From Haloferax massiliensis (lineage in GTDB: Archaea; Halobacteriota; Halobacteria; Halobacteriales; Haloferacaceae): a stretch of DNA of 64,000 nt. The stretch is from the NCBI RefSeq assembly GCF_001368915.1, contig NZ_CSTE01000002.1, positions 1,674,961 through 1,738,960 of the forward strand, read 5' to 3'. A model generated the notes under the pieces. That model ran no database searches, was not told where the DNA came from, and saw nothing but the letters and a program-made list of their open reading frames with translations. This document shows, one piece after another, positions 1-8,538 of this stretch (position 1 is the stretch's first letter; each line of letters opens with the position of its first letter). The position numbers were made by a program, and so were the translations under genes.

Positions 1-14
1 GGTCCGCGGCGCGC

Positions 15-281
15 TTACGCGCCGGCCTGGCTCAGCGCCGACTCGATATCGTCGCGCTGGGTGACGCCCACGAAGCGGTCGACGATGCCGTCGTCGTTCT
101 CGACGATGAGCGTCGGAAGCGAGCGAACCTGATACTGGTTGGCCACGTCCTGCTCCTCGTCGACGTCGACCTTGACGAACTCGACGCTCTCGTAGTCGCC
201 TTCGAGTTCGTCGAGAATCGGGTCCTGCGTCTTACAAGGGCCGCACCAGTCCGCGTAGAAGTCCAAGAGTCGAACAGTCAT
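15..281 (-). CDS. Thioredoxin-family protein
   Basis: A compact 88-residue thioredoxin fold for cytoplasmic thiol-disulfide exchange. The active site WCGPC lies at residues 12-16 (YADWCGPCK) and the conserved cis-proline is Pro56 in SLPTLIV. I chose the ATG at 281 because it gives the usual start [12 protein letters not shown]; an ATG at 296 would add five residues. The protein is shorter than bacterial TrxA (about 105 residues) because the first strand and helix are trimmed, as in small archaeal thioredoxins. It is a single gene diverging from the Sec61-beta gene. Identity as a thioredoxin-like protein is secure; its partner reductase and substrates cannot be seen here. Confidence 0.93.
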   Translation of the reverse strand: MTVRLLDFYADWCGPCKTQDPILDELEGDYESVEFVKVDVDEEQDVANQYQVRSLPTLIVENDDGIVDRFVGVTQRDDIESALSQAGA

Positions 282-519
282 CGTATCCCGACGCATCTTG
301 CCCGTCCCCGCGCATAAGGATTACTCATGGGCCCGCGGCTCTCCGGTTGTCCGTCCGGGCGTTACGGACGGATTCAGCGTCGTCGAGCGCCGAGACGCCC
401 GCGAACCGGGTCGAAGAGAGGCGCGTTTGCCGGCGATTCGGGCGAGCGCCCCGACCGCGCGCCACGCGGCTCCGAAGCGAGCCGAAACGTTTAGGCGGCG
501 GACGCACGGACGGTGGAAC

Positions 520-684
520 ATGAGCAAGGGCCAGAACAGCGGCGGTCTGATGTCGAGCGCGGGCCTCGTCCGCTACTTCGACGCGGAGGACCGCAACGCG
601 ATTCGAATCGACCCCAAAACCGTCTTCGCCGCGGGAGCGCTGTTCGGCATCGGTGTGCTGGTGCTGAACTCGCTCGCGTTCTGA
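520..684 (+). CDS. secG: Preprotein translocase Sec61-beta/SecG subunit
   Basis: A 54-residue tail-anchored protein, the archaeal Sec61-beta homologue that sits beside SecY and SecE in the protein-conducting channel. The N-terminal half is soluble and carries the typical [11 protein letters not shown] segment at about residues 10-20. The C-terminal half (about residues 35-54) is one hydrophobic membrane helix. The ATG at 520 gives exactly the expected length; a longer frame reaching back to 298 is arginine-rich read-through of intergenic DNA and is not believable. It lies 52 nt before pdxT. Confidence 0.93.
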   Translation: MSKGQNSGGLMSSAGLVRYFDAEDRNAIRIDPKTVFAAGALFGIGVLVLNSLAF

Positions 685-736
685 CCGCCGACCGCCGAGC
701 GGACGCTTTTTGTCTGCGGCTTCCCGAGACCCGTCC

Positions 737-1345
737 ATGACTACGCTACGCGCCGGCGTCGTCGCCGTGCAGGGCGACGTCTCCGAGCACGCCGACGCCG
801 TCGAGCGGGCCGCCGACGCTCACGGCGTCGACGCCGAAATCGTCGAGATTCGAAGCGACGGCCTCGTCCCCGACTGCGACGTGTTGCTCATGCCGGGCGG
901 GGAGTCCACGACCATCTCCCGACTCCTCGAACGCGAGGGCATCGCCGGCGAGATTCGCGCCCACGTCGACGCCGGGAAACCCGTCCTCGCCACCTGCGCC
1001 GGCCTCATCGTCGCCTCCCGCGACGCCAAGGACGACCGCGTGACCACGCTCGACCTCCTCGACGCGACGGTCGACCGCAACGCCTTCGGCCGGCAGGTCG
1101 ACAGCTTCGAGGCCCCGCTGGACGTGGCCGGCCTCGACTCGCCGTTCCCCGCGGTGTTCATCCGCGCGCCCCTCATCGACGAGGTCGGCGAGGACGTGGA
1201 GGTGCTCGCCGAGTGGGACGGCAACCCCGTCGCGGTCCGCGACGGTCCCGTCGTCGGCACCTCCTTTCACCCCGAACTGACGCCCGACAGCCGCCTCCAC
1301 GACCTCGCGTTCTTCGACGAACTGGCGGTCGAAGCCGACGCCTGA
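737..1345 (+). CDS. pdxT: Pyridoxal 5'-phosphate synthase glutaminase subunit PdxT
   Basis: A 202-residue class I glutamine amidotransferase that supplies ammonia to the PdxS synthase in the DXP-independent vitamin B6 pathway. Visible signatures are GVVAVQGD near the N-terminus, the oxyanion-strand motif MPGGEST (52-58), the nucleophile Cys87 in ATCAGL, and the His178/Glu180 pair in FHPEL. The ATG at 737 matches the normal family start (MTTLRAGVVAVQGD). The partner pdxS is not in this window. Length is normal for the family and nothing is missing. Confidence 0.96.
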   Translation: MTTLRAGVVAVQGDVSEHADAVERAADAHGVDAEIVEIRSDGLVPDCDVLLMPGGESTTISRLLEREGIAGEIRAHVDAGKPVLATCAGLIVASRDAKDDRVTTLDLLDATVDRNAFGRQVDSFEAPLDVAGLDSPFPAVFIRAPLIDEVGEDVEVLAEWDGNPVAVRDGPVVGTSFHPELTPDSRLHDLAFFDELAVEADA

Positions 1346-1423
1346 GCGGCCGAGTAACTGGCGGAGTGACCGTCGCCCGCCGGAACCAGAGGGTCTTTTT
1401 CCGCGCCCGTCCGTCGTGCGACC

Positions 1424-1726
1424 ATGGACGCCGACACCCCGACCGACGAGGTCTTAGACGAACTCTTTGCGACCATCGAGTCGCGCAAGGCCGACCTCCC
1501 GGAAGACTCCTACACGACGACGCTTTTCACCCACGAGAAAGGCGAGAACTACGTCCTCGAAAAGCTCGGCGAGGAGGCCACAGAGACCATCCTCGCGGCC
1601 AAGGACGACGACCGCGAGGAACTGCTCTACGAGAGCGCCGACCTCGTCTACCACCTGCTCGTCGTGCTGTCGATGAACGACGCCTCGCTCGACGACCTCC
1701 GCGAAGAGCTGAAAACGCGGTTCTGA
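1424..1726 (+). CDS. hisE: Phosphoribosyl-ATP pyrophosphatase HisE
   Basis: A 100-residue single-domain enzyme of the MazG-like all-alpha NTP pyrophosphohydrolase fold. It performs the second step of histidine synthesis, converting phosphoribosyl-ATP to phosphoribosyl-AMP. Family motifs seen are SYTTTLF, KLGEEATETILAAK (the metal-binding glutamates) and ESADLVYHLLVVL. It is a stand-alone HisE, not fused to HisI. It lies 78 nt after pdxT, with no other his gene in the window. Confidence 0.95.
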   Translation: MDADTPTDEVLDELFATIESRKADLPEDSYTTTLFTHEKGENYVLEKLGEEATETILAAKDDDREELLYESADLVYHLLVVLSMNDASLDDLREELKTRF

Positions 1727-1971
1727 GCGGCCGGGCGACCGTCTTCCGCGAACGCGACTGCGACCGCGGCCGCGACTTCGATTGCGACTGCGACCGCCGC
1801 CCCTCACCGGCCGCGGTTCCCGGACGAGACGGCCCGATTGCAAAACACCAAGAGCGTGCGTTTACGATAGCGCACTCTCTCGATGCACGCCCCTCGAACT
1901 CGTATCCGCCGGTCCACTCTCTCGCACGTCACGTCACATCGCGCCGCGCCCGCCTCCCGAGGGTCGGCCGC

Positions 1972-3225
1972 GTGAGTCGGCTGTTCGGCGGCGACGAGCC
2001 GTCGGTCGAGTTCGTCGCCGGGAGCCTCATCGCGGGCGTCTTCTTCGGCGGCGTCGGCGCGGGCGTCGCCTTCCCGACGCTCCCGACGCTCGGCCCCATC
2101 ATCGGCATCACGCCGTTCGTGGTCGGCCTCATCCTCTCGGCGAACCGGTTCACCCGACTGGTCGTGAACACGCCCGCCGGGCAGATACTCGACCGGATGG
2201 GGACGCGCCGGCCGATGATAGCCGGGTTCGTCGTGCAGGGGCTGTCGCCGTTCGGCTACGTCCTCGGGCTGGACCCCGGTCCGATTCCGCTCGACAGCGC
2301 GACCGTCTTCCTCCTGTCGCGGGCCTGCTGGGGCGTCGGCTCGGCGTTCGTCTTCGTCGGCGCGTTCAGCACCATCACGCACGTCACCTCGGGCGAAAAC
2401 CGCGGCAAGTGGGTCGGCTACATGCGCGGCGGGCAGAGCCTCGGTTTCCCCGCGGGTCTCGTCGTCGGCGGCCTCGTCACCGACGCGTTCGGCTACGCCA
2501 CCGCGTTCGCCGTCGCGGGGTGCGCGGGCCTGTTCGCCGCCCTCGTCGCCATCTCCGTCCTCCCGGACGTGCAGACCGACGTGACGGCGGCGAGCTCGCT
2601 CCGCGACGTGCCGCGACTGGTCGGCTCCGACGTCCGCATCTTCACCGTCGGCACCGTCAACTTCGCCGTCCGCTTTCTGTTTTCGGGCGTCCTCCTCTCG
2701 ACGGCCGTGCTGTACGCGACGGCGAACGACATCTCGCTCGGCGGTCTCTCGGGGGCCGGCGTCAGCGGCGTCGTGATGGCCGTCGGCGTCGTCGCGTCGA
2801 GCGTCACGACGCTCGCAGTCGGGCGGTACTCCGACCGCCTGTCGAACCGCGCGGCGCTGACGCTCCCCGCGCTGGGCGTCCTCGCGGCCGGGTTCGCCCT
2901 GCTGGCGCTCGTGCCGACGCTCCCCTCGACGCTCGCGGGCGTGGCGCTCATCGGCGTCGGCGTCGGCGGGTCGAACCCGCCGCTTTTGGCCTACCTCGGC
3001 GACCTCAGCCCGGCCGACGACGTGGGCAAACTCGGCGGCGTCTACAACGTCTTCGGCGACTCGGGGTCGACGCTCGGCCCGCTCGTGGCCGTCCCGCTGG
3101 CCGAGGTGGTCGGCTTCCGCGTCGAGTACCTCGCCTGCGTCGCGCTCGTCGCCGTCGTCGGACTGCTCGTGGCGCGGACGCTCTACGGAGAGGCGGCGAC
3201 GGTGCCGCGGTCGGAACTATCGTGA
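1972..3225 (+). CDS. Major facilitator superfamily permease
   Basis: A hydrophobic 417-residue protein with about twelve predicted membrane helices in two halves, typical of MFS secondary transporters. The motif-A-like loop is seen as GQILDRMGTRRP near residue 67, and a related loop GRYSDRLSNR appears in the second half. The GTG at 1972 (VSRLFGGDEPSVEF) is chosen because the helical region begins right after it; upstream codons are arginine-rich intergenic sequence. Substrate is not predictable. An efflux or metabolite transporter of the drug:H+ type is the broad guess. Confidence 0.85.
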   Translation: MSRLFGGDEPSVEFVAGSLIAGVFFGGVGAGVAFPTLPTLGPIIGITPFVVGLILSANRFTRLVVNTPAGQILDRMGTRRPMIAGFVVQGLSPFGYVLGLDPGPIPLDSATVFLLSRACWGVGSAFVFVGAFSTITHVTSGENRGKWVGYMRGGQSLGFPAGLVVGGLVTDAFGYATAFAVAGCAGLFAALVAISVLPDVQTDVTAASSLRDVPRLVGSDVRIFTVGTVNFAVRFLFSGVLLSTAVLYATANDISLGGLSGAGVSGVVMAVGVVASSVTTLAVGRYSDRLSNRAALTLPALGVLAAGFALLALVPTLPSTLAGVALIGVGVGGSNPPLLAYLGDLSPADDVGKLGGVYNVFGDSGSTLGPLVAVPLAEVVGFRVEYLACVALVAVVGLLVARTLYGEAATVPRSELS

Positions 3226-3255
3226 AAACGGGATTCAGACGCGGGTCGGACGGCG

Positions 3256-3924
3256 CTACTTGAACTGGATGCCGAGGTCGTGCATGCCGTCGTTGTTCCG
3301 AGCGACGTTGATGAGAAGCGGGGTGATGCCCTCGATTTCGGAGGCGTTGGCGAGGCCGCCGCCGTCGAGCGCGCGGAGGCCGTCGATGCCCTCGGCGAGC
3401 AGGCGGACCGTCTCCTTCGCGTCCTCGTCGTCGGCGACGAGGAGGGTGTCGATGCCGAGGTCGGCGTCGAGGTCGGCCAGTCGGCCGGCCGCGAGGTTGT
3501 GGAACGCGCCGACGACCGGCACGTCGTCGGGGGCCGCGTCGGCGACGAGCGCCGTCACGCTCCCCGCCTTCGGCGGGTGGTAGTGGAAGCCGTCGTCGTC
3601 GCGCTTCATGCCCGCCGCGGGCGTGACGAGCACGTCGCCCTCGGACAGGGAGTCGGCGACGGCCTCGACGGTGTCGGAGACGTGGTACGGCGGCACGGCG
3701 AGGACGACCACGGAGGCGCGGTCGGCGGCCATCTCGTTCGTGAAGCCGTTTACCTTCACGTCGCGGCCGCGGCTGGAGAGTTCGGTCTCGTACTCGTCGG
3801 CCTTCTCGCGGGCCTTGTCGGGGTCGCGCGACCCGACGATGACCTCGTGGTCGGTGTGGTAGGCCCAGCGGAGGGCGAGGCCCTCGCCGATGTCGCCGGT
3901 CCCACCGAGGAGTGCGATTCGCAT
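3256..3924 (-). CDS. npdG: NADPH-dependent F420 reductase-like protein
   Basis: A 222-residue Rossmann protein matching F420H2:NADP oxidoreductase, which passes hydride between coenzyme F420 and NADP(H). The N-terminal nucleotide-binding loop is ALLGGTGDIGEGLALRW, followed by VIVGSRDP, whose Ser-Arg is the usual NADP-phosphate-binding pair. Further family blocks are VVVLAVPPYH and AFHNLAAGRL. The ATG at 3924 is preferred; a GTG two codons upstream is possible. It is convergent with the MFS gene. A related oxidoreductase using another deazaflavin partner cannot be excluded. Confidence 0.88.
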   Translation of the reverse strand: MRIALLGGTGDIGEGLALRWAYHTDHEVIVGSRDPDKAREKADEYETELSSRGRDVKVNGFTNEMAADRASVVVLAVPPYHVSDTVEAVADSLSEGDVLVTPAAGMKRDDDGFHYHPPKAGSVTALVADAAPDDVPVVGAFHNLAAGRLADLDADLGIDTLLVADDEDAKETVRLLAEGIDGLRALDGGGLANASEIEGITPLLINVARNNDGMHDLGIQFK

Positions 3925-4030
3925 ACTCACACCTCCGGACCGAACCGACCTAAAGGGTTGTGCGACCGGTCGGTTCTGCCTGTGTTCGGGAGGGAACAGA
4001 GCTATAAGTTCAAAGGGCTGTCACGAAGGC

Positions 4031-4231
4031 GTGAACGAGTCGAGGTACTTTCAGGCGCTGACGCTGTGGTTCGTCGTGCTGATTTTCATGGGAACCGGGC
4101 CGGATATCGACGGCGTCCTCGGAACCGCGCTCGGTGTCTTCTGCGTCGCGCTGCTATGGGTGCTCCCGGTGTACGTCTCCGTCAAACTGGTCGACGACCT
4201 CGGCGCGCGGTTCGGGGGTCGATCGGGGTGA
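4031..4231 (+). CDS. Small two-helix membrane protein
   Basis: A 66-residue protein with two clear hydrophobic segments (about residues 8-22 and 30-55) joined by a short GTGPDIDG loop, and a short charged tail. The start is a GTG at 4031 reading VNESRYFQALTLWF; the upstream part of the frame is not protein-like. I do not recognise a family. It is convergent with, and nearly touches, another tiny membrane protein at 4236, so the two could be regulated separately. Treat it as a hypothetical inner-membrane protein. Confidence 0.6.
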   Translation: MNESRYFQALTLWFVVLIFMGTGPDIDGVLGTALGVFCVALLWVLPVYVSVKLVDDLGARFGGRSG

Positions 4232-4235
4232 GGCG

Positions 4236-4448
4236 TCAGGCGTCGTCGTCGGACTCGACGAGCGACTGCACCCGCTCGAAGCCGTCGCGGTAGACGAGCC
4301 ACCACGCGACCACCGGGGCCAAAAGCAACAGCGGCCCGACGAGGAACAACTGCGTGACGGGGTCCGGCGGGAGGAGGTACGTCCCGACGACGACCACGAG
4401 CGCGTCGAGCGCGAGCAGCGTGACGACGAAGGCGCGGAGGTGTCCCAT
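4236..4448 (-). CDS. Small two-helix membrane protein, coupled to HAD hydrolase
   Basis: A 70-residue protein with two hydrophobic helices (about residues 6-27 and 32-53), a cytoplasmic VYRDGFERVQ segment and an acidic tail. Its ATG overlaps the TGA of the HAD hydrolase upstream by one base, so the two are probably translationally coupled and co-transcribed. I do not recognise the family. A long overlapping arginine-rich frame through this locus is an out-of-frame shadow of the hydrolase. Confidence 0.7.
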   Translation of the reverse strand: MGHLRAFVVTLLALDALVVVVGTYLLPPDPVTQLFLVGPLLLLAPVVAWWLVYRDGFERVQSLVESDDDA

Positions 4449-5302
4449 CAGTCGAGCAGGTCCGGAACCTCGTTCACGTCCTCGACGACGGCGGCCGCGC
4501 CGATTTCGGCGAACTTCTGTCGGCCGTCGTCGCCGGTCAGGCCGCCCGAGAGGACGCCGACGCCGTAGTAGACGCGGTCGGGGTCCGCGGCGTCGGCGTT
4601 CAGCGCCGTCTTCACGTCGTCGAGGGTGTCGCCGACGAAGACGACCGACTCGGCACCGAGGCGCTCGGCGACCGTCACGAGCGCGGCCGGGTGGGGCTTG
4701 CCCTCCTCCCAGTCGTCCATCGTGAACCGGTGGTCGTCGGCCACGTCGAGGCCGACGCGGTCGAGCGCGATGTCGGCCTCGGCGCTGGGCCGACCCGTGA
4801 CGACGCCGAGTTCGCGGTCGCCGAGGGCGTCGAGCGTCTCCTGACGGAGGAGCACGGGTTCGTCGTGGATGTAGCCGGCGGCCTCGAACGGCGGCTCGCC
4901 GCCTTCGAGGTCGCGGTAGAGGTCGCTCCCGAGGTAGAGCGCCTGAAACGTCCGCCGGAGCGCCTCGGGGTCCCACTCGTCGAAAACGACGCTCGGGTCG
5001 GAACACAGGGCCTCGACGGTCGCCTCGGCGGCGTCGAGGCCGCCGCCGCGGGCCTCGATTTCGTCGGTGAACGCGGCGACCGACAGGTCGGTCTCGCGGG
5101 CGGCGAGGACGTACAGCGCCGCCGCGTACGTCAGTTCCCAGTCGTTGTTGAAGCCGCCGGCGTCCTTGAACAGTTGGACCTCGTCGCGGGTGATGGTCGT
5201 GCCGTAGTGTCGGTCCACGGATTCGACGATGGCGCGCCGGTAGGAGTCGGCGACGTCGACGAGCACTCCGTCGATATCGAGGACGACAGCGTCCGCGTGC
5301 AT
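4448..5302 (-). CDS. HAD-superfamily hydrolase (TIGR01548-like)
   Basis: A 284-residue haloacid-dehalogenase-fold phosphatase. Motif I is LDIDGVLVD with nucleophile Asp9 and acid/base Asp11; motif II is VVTGRPSAE; the motif III lysine is in [10 protein letters not shown]; motif IV is [13 protein letters not shown] helical cap domain lies between motifs I and II (about residues 20-160). The arrangement resembles the archaeal TIGR01548 group, whose substrate is not established. The ATG at 5302 is the natural start ([13 protein letters not shown]). It is the upstream gene of a two-gene unit with the small membrane protein. Confidence 0.85.
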   Translation of the reverse strand: MHADAVVLDIDGVLVDVADSYRRAIVESVDRHYGTTITRDEVQLFKDAGGFNNDWELTYAAALYVLAARETDLSVAAFTDEIEARGGGLDAAEATVEALCSDPSVVFDEWDPEALRRTFQALYLGSDLYRDLEGGEPPFEAAGYIHDEPVLLRQETLDALGDRELGVVTGRPSAEADIALDRVGLDVADDHRFTMDDWEEGKPHPAALVTVAERLGAESVVFVGDTLDDVKTALNADAADPDRVYYGVGVLSGGLTGDDGRQKFAEIGAAAVVEDVNEVPDLLD

Positions 5303-5333
5303 ACCGGAACGGCGCGACGAGCGGGCAAGTGCC

Positions 5334-5387
5334 TTACTCTTGGGACCGGGCGGGTCGCGGTTACTCTCGGGACCGACCGGGTCGCCC
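5334..5387. repeat. Imperfect 27-bp tandem duplication
   Basis: Two adjacent 27-nt copies (5334-5360 and 5361-5387) agree at 22 of 27 positions. They sit between the HAD start codon and the end of the UPF0146 gene, and the second copy contains the UPF0146 stop codon. A further run of three 9-bp units follows at about 5383-5405 and encodes Gly-Arg-Pro repeats. It looks like replication slippage in GC-rich DNA. Confidence 0.7.
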
Positions 5388-5804
5388 CGGTCGCCCCGGT
5401 CGCCCGCGCTCCGCGACGTACAGCGTGTCGCCCGGAAGCGACTCGCGGGCGACCGGAATCGACGGCTCGTCGTAGCCGAGCGTGGTGAAAAGGAAGTCGG
5501 CGTCGGCGCGGCGGGCGACTTCGGCGGTCGGCCGGTGAAGTTCGACGGGAAGGTTCAGGGCGTAGACGACGTCGGCGTCGGCGTAGGGGCCGAGGTCGGA
5601 GGCGTCGGCGCGGGCGAACACGTCGTCGCGGACGAACGAGACGCCGTCGGGGACGGGGAAGTCGTGCACGTCGACGGCGACCACGTCGACCCCGCGGTCG
5701 GCGAGGGCGACCGCCGTCGAGGACTCCCGACCGACCCCGACTTCGACCGCGCGGTCGAAGTCGGATAACCGTGCGACGAGCGCGTCGCGCAGCGATTTTT
5801 CCAC
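5361..5804 (-). CDS. UPF0146 family protein
   Basis: A 147-residue protein matching the archaeal UPF0146 family, a small methyltransferase-like Rossmann fold of unknown function. The likely nucleotide-binding strand-loop is [20 protein letters not shown], followed by DVVAVDVHD, which resembles the SAM-binding motifs I and II. The C-terminus ends in a lineage-specific run of Gly-Arg-Pro repeats encoded by 9-bp tandem units, probably disordered. It diverges from the archaemetzincin gene. Enzymatic activity is not demonstrated for the family as far as I know. Confidence 0.85.
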   Translation of the reverse strand: MEKSLRDALVARLSDFDRAVEVGVGRESSTAVALADRGVDVVAVDVHDFPVPDGVSFVRDDVFARADASDLGPYADADVVYALNLPVELHRPTAEVARRADADFLFTTLGYDEPSIPVARESLPGDTLYVAERGRPGRPGRPGRSRE

Positions 5805-5810
5805 GTCGGG

Positions 5811-5820
5811 ATATTTATGA
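5811..5820 (+). promoter_or_regulatory. TATA-like box for archaemetzincin gene
   Basis: An AT-rich stretch reading atatttatga lies 24-33 nt before the ATG at 5844, the spacing expected for a leaderless haloarchaeal transcript. It supports the start at 5844 rather than the ATG at 5817. Confidence 0.55.
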
Positions 5821-5843
5821 AGCGCCCCCGCTTAATCCCTCGC

Positions 5844-6365
5844 ATGCTCGTCGATATCGTGCCTATCGGGGATATTTCTGCGGCCGTCAAGCGGGAGGCA
5901 TCCGCCGGACTCCGCTCCGTCTACGACTGCGACGTGACCGTCCACTCGAATCAGGCGATTCCCGAGGGCGCGTTCGACCGGAGCCGAAACCAGTACCGGG
6001 CCGAGCAGTTCATCGAACTCGCGAGTCGCATCGGACGCGGCGAGAAGAACATCGGCATCACCGAGAAGGACCTCTACTACCGCCGCCGAAACTACGTCTT
6101 CGGCCTCGCGTACCTCAACGGCAACGGCTCCGTCATCTCCACGTACCGCCTCCAGACCTCCACTGACGGCGGCATCACGAACAAGCCCGCCGACGAGGTG
6201 CTGTCCGACCGCGTGCGAAAGGAGGTCGTCCACGAAATCGGCCACACCCTCGGCCTCGAACACTGCGACAACAACAAGTGCGTCATGTCCTTCTCGCCGA
6301 CGGTCCGCGAGGTCGACGTGAAAGAAGAGAACCTCTGCGGCACCTGCAGTCGGCTCGTCCACTAG
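5844..6365 (+). CDS. amzA: Archaemetzincin (zinc metalloprotease)
   Basis: A 173-residue zincin of the M54 archaemetzincin family. The zinc and catalytic site is HEIGHTLGLEHC: His130, Glu131, His134 and His140. Downstream cysteines Cys141, Cys146, Cys165 and Cys168 make the second, structural zinc site typical of the family, and the Met-turn is at CVMSF (Met148). An upstream ATG (5817) would place the start before the TATA-like box, so 5844 is preferred. The proteolytic substrates of archaemetzincins remain poorly known. All signature residues are present. Confidence 0.95.
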   Translation: MLVDIVPIGDISAAVKREASAGLRSVYDCDVTVHSNQAIPEGAFDRSRNQYRAEQFIELASRIGRGEKNIGITEKDLYYRRRNYVFGLAYLNGNGSVISTYRLQTSTDGGITNKPADEVLSDRVRKEVVHEIGHTLGLEHCDNNKCVMSFSPTVREVDVKEENLCGTCSRLVH

Positions 6366-6423
6366 TTCTCAGGGCACGAACACCGTCTCACCCTTTTTCT
6401 CGTCTCGGCACCTGTATACGAGT

Positions 6424-6873
6424 ATGAACTTCGTCGTTGCGGTAGACGGCTCTGCGGCCGCGGACAGGGCGCTCGACCACGCGCTTTCGATGCTCGAACC
6501 CCTGGGTGCGACGGTCACGGTCGTCCACGCGGTCGAACCGCAAGTCCTCGTCGAAGGCGGCGAGGAACCGGTCGCGGGCGTCGCCAGAACCGGCGACCGA
6601 ATCGTCGCCGAGAGCCTCGAAGACGCGGAATCGCGCGCCGAGCGCGTCCTGCAGGCGGCCGCCGAACGCGCCGCCGACGCGGGCGTCGAAGCGACCGCGG
6701 AACTCCTCTACGGCGACCCCGTCGAGGCGATTCCGGCCTACGCCGACGAGGCGGACGCCGACGGTATCTTCGTCGGCCACCGCGGCCTCTCGAAGCGCTA
6801 CGAGGGGCTGGTCGGGAGCGTCGCCAAGGAACTCGTCGAGCGGGCGTCCTGTCCCGTCACCGTCGTCCGCTGA
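6424..6873 (+). CDS. Universal stress protein (UspA family)
   Basis: A 149-residue single-domain Usp. The alpha/beta fold starts with NFVVAVDGSAAADRALDHAL and ends with the ATP-binding pattern G-x2-G-x9-G-[ST] seen in GHRGLSKRYEGLVGS, then CPVTVVR. It should therefore be an ATP-binding Usp. The next gene (rtcA) begins with a GTG immediately after its TGA, so the two are probably co-transcribed. Role in general stress tolerance is inferred from the family. Confidence 0.92.
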   Translation: MNFVVAVDGSAAADRALDHALSMLEPLGATVTVVHAVEPQVLVEGGEEPVAGVARTGDRIVAESLEDAESRAERVLQAAAERAADAGVEATAELLYGDPVEAIPAYADEADADGIFVGHRGLSKRYEGLVGSVAKELVERASCPVTVVR

Positions 6874-7977
6874 GTGCGCCGACTCGACGGCCGCGACGGC
6901 GGCGGCCAACCCCTGCGAACCGCGCTCGCGCTCTCGCTCGTCACCGGCGAGCCGTTCGAGATGACGAACGTCCGCGGGAACCGCTCGACGCCCGGGCTGA
7001 AGGCCCAGCACGTCGCCTGCGTCTCGGTCGCGGCGGCCGTCTCGAACGCCGACGTCGACGGCGGCGAGGTCGGCTCCTCAACACTCCGCTTTTCGCCCGG
7101 CGACGTGCGAGCCGACCCGGTCGAGGCGGCCGTCGGCACCGCCGGGAGCGCGACGCTCGTCTGCGAGACGCTTCTTCCCGCGGCCGTCGCCCTCGACGAC
7201 CCGCTTTCGCTTTCGGTCACCGGCGGCACCGACGTTCGGTGGTCGCCGCCGGCGGACTACCTCCGGTACGTAAAACGCCCGCTGTGTTCGGCGTTCGGCG
7301 TCGACCTCGGCGTCTCGGTGCCTCGCCGCGGCTTCTACCCGGCCGGCGGCGGCACGCTCTCGCTCCGAATCGAACCGGCCGAGCCGACCCCGCTGGCGCT
7401 GGACCGTCGCGCGGACCCCGACGAACTCCGGGTCTACTCGGTCGAAAGCGACTCGCTCGCGGACGCCGCGGTGGCCGACCGGCAGGTCGAGGGCGTCCGC
7501 GACACGCTCGCCGAGGCGGGCGTCGACCTCCCGGCTCGCGCCGCGGTCTCGTCGGTCGAAAGCGACTCGCCCGGGTCGGTCGTGGTCGTCGTCGCGCGGG
7601 GTGGAGAAGACGAGAGAGGCGACGACGGCTCCGCGTCGGTCGTCGCCGGCTTCGACGCCTACGGCGAGCGCGGCACGCCGGCCGAGACGGTCGGGTCGCG
7701 GGCCGCCGCGTCGTTCCTCGACTGGCTCCGCGGCGACGCGCCCGTGGACCGCCACATGGCCGACCAACTCCTCGTCTGGGTCGCGCTCGCCGGGGGTCGC
7801 CTGCGGATTCCCGCCGTCACGGACCACGTGCGGACGAACCTCGACGTGATTCGAGCCTTCGGCTACGACGTGACGCTTCGGGCGGCCGGAGACGGCGATG
7901 GCGGCGCGGGGACGGGGACCGGACCGGGCGCTGATTCCGGCGCGGGCGCGGTCGTCGAGTCCGACGGCGGCCGCTGA
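6874..7977 (+). CDS. rtcA: RNA 3'-terminal phosphate cyclase RtcA
   Basis: A 367-residue enzyme that turns RNA 3'-phosphate ends into 2',3'-cyclic phosphates using ATP. Signature blocks are GGGQPLRTALALS, NRSTPGLKAQH and RRGFYPAGGG. The nucleophile that becomes adenylated is His294 in VDRHMADQLL. The GTG at 6874 follows directly on the UspA stop codon, so translation is probably coupled. The last 30 or so residues are a low-complexity Gly/Asp/Thr tail that looks disordered and lineage-specific. No RtcB ligase gene lies in the window. Confidence 0.92.
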   Translation: MRRLDGRDGGGQPLRTALALSLVTGEPFEMTNVRGNRSTPGLKAQHVACVSVAAAVSNADVDGGEVGSSTLRFSPGDVRADPVEAAVGTAGSATLVCETLLPAAVALDDPLSLSVTGGTDVRWSPPADYLRYVKRPLCSAFGVDLGVSVPRRGFYPAGGGTLSLRIEPAEPTPLALDRRADPDELRVYSVESDSLADAAVADRQVEGVRDTLAEAGVDLPARAAVSSVESDSPGSVVVVVARGGEDERGDDGSASVVAGFDAYGERGTPAETVGSRAAASFLDWLRGDAPVDRHMADQLLVWVALAGGRLRIPAVTDHVRTNLDVIRAFGYDVTLRAAGDGDGGAGTGTGPGADSGAGAVVESDGGR

Positions 7978-8001
7978 CCGGGTGACCCGTTTCCGTCCGT
8001 T

Positions 8002-8484
8002 TCAGGGCGCGTAGGTCCCGGTCAGTTTCGTCTCGGCGACGACGTGTCCCGCGATGGCGCGCTTCAGGTCGGCTTTCGCCGCACCGGCGTCGAGGTCGAG
8101 AGCGGTGTCGAGCGCGTACAGGAGGAACCGGTAGGCGTGCTCGCCGTCCGGTGGGTTCGGGCCGCCGTAGCCCGGTTCGCCGTAGCTGTTGGTTCCCTCG
8201 ACCGCGCCCGGCGGCGTCTCGCCCGCCTCGATGGCGTCGGTTTCGGGGTCGACGTTCCAGACCAGCCAGTGGTCCCACACCTCGCCCGCGGGTTTCACCG
8301 CGTCGGGGTCGTCCATCACGAGGGCGAGCGAGACGGTTCCGGGGGGCACGCCGCCGATTCGGAGCGGCGGGCTCTCGTTTTCGGTCGCGTAGCCGTGGGT
8401 GCGGGGTATCGGGCTTCCGTCGTCGAACGCCGGGCTCCGGAGGGAGAGCCCGCGACGGCGCTCGCTCGAATCGCTCGATATCAT
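8002..8484 (-). CDS. YbhB/YbcL-type PEBP-family protein
   Basis: A 160-residue phosphatidylethanolamine-binding-protein-like protein (Raf kinase inhibitor-like). Characteristic blocks are LSLRSPAFDDGSPIP, SLALVMDDPDA, WDHWLVWNVDP and YGGPNPPDGEHAYRF, which build the anion-binding pocket. The ATG at 8484 is used; a TTG at 8511 is less likely. No signal peptide is seen, so it is probably cytoplasmic. The molecular function in archaea is unknown. Confidence 0.92.
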   Translation of the reverse strand: MISSDSSERRRGLSLRSPAFDDGSPIPRTHGYATENESPPLRIGGVPPGTVSLALVMDDPDAVKPAGEVWDHWLVWNVDPETDAIEAGETPPGAVEGTNSYGEPGYGGPNPPDGEHAYRFLLYALDTALDLDAGAAKADLKRAIAGHVVAETKLTGTYAP

Positions 8485-8538
8485 ACCCTCTCGTTGGACG
8501 ACGAGCGACAAAACGATTCGTTCGGGAAGACCGACGCG

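Noticed and set aside
298-684. Upstream-extended frame for Sec61-beta
   Set aside because: The extra residues are intergenic-type Arg/Ala-rich translation; the 54-residue product from 520 fits the family.
1741-1800. Possible coding repeat or CRISPR-like tract
   Set aside because: It is simple-sequence gcgac/tgcgac-type DNA without spacer pattern; no CRISPR array is seen anywhere in the window.
4236-5006. Long arginine/proline-rich frame on the minus strand
   Set aside because: It is an out-of-frame shadow of the HAD hydrolase gene; only its last 70 codons (from 4448) form a plausible membrane protein.
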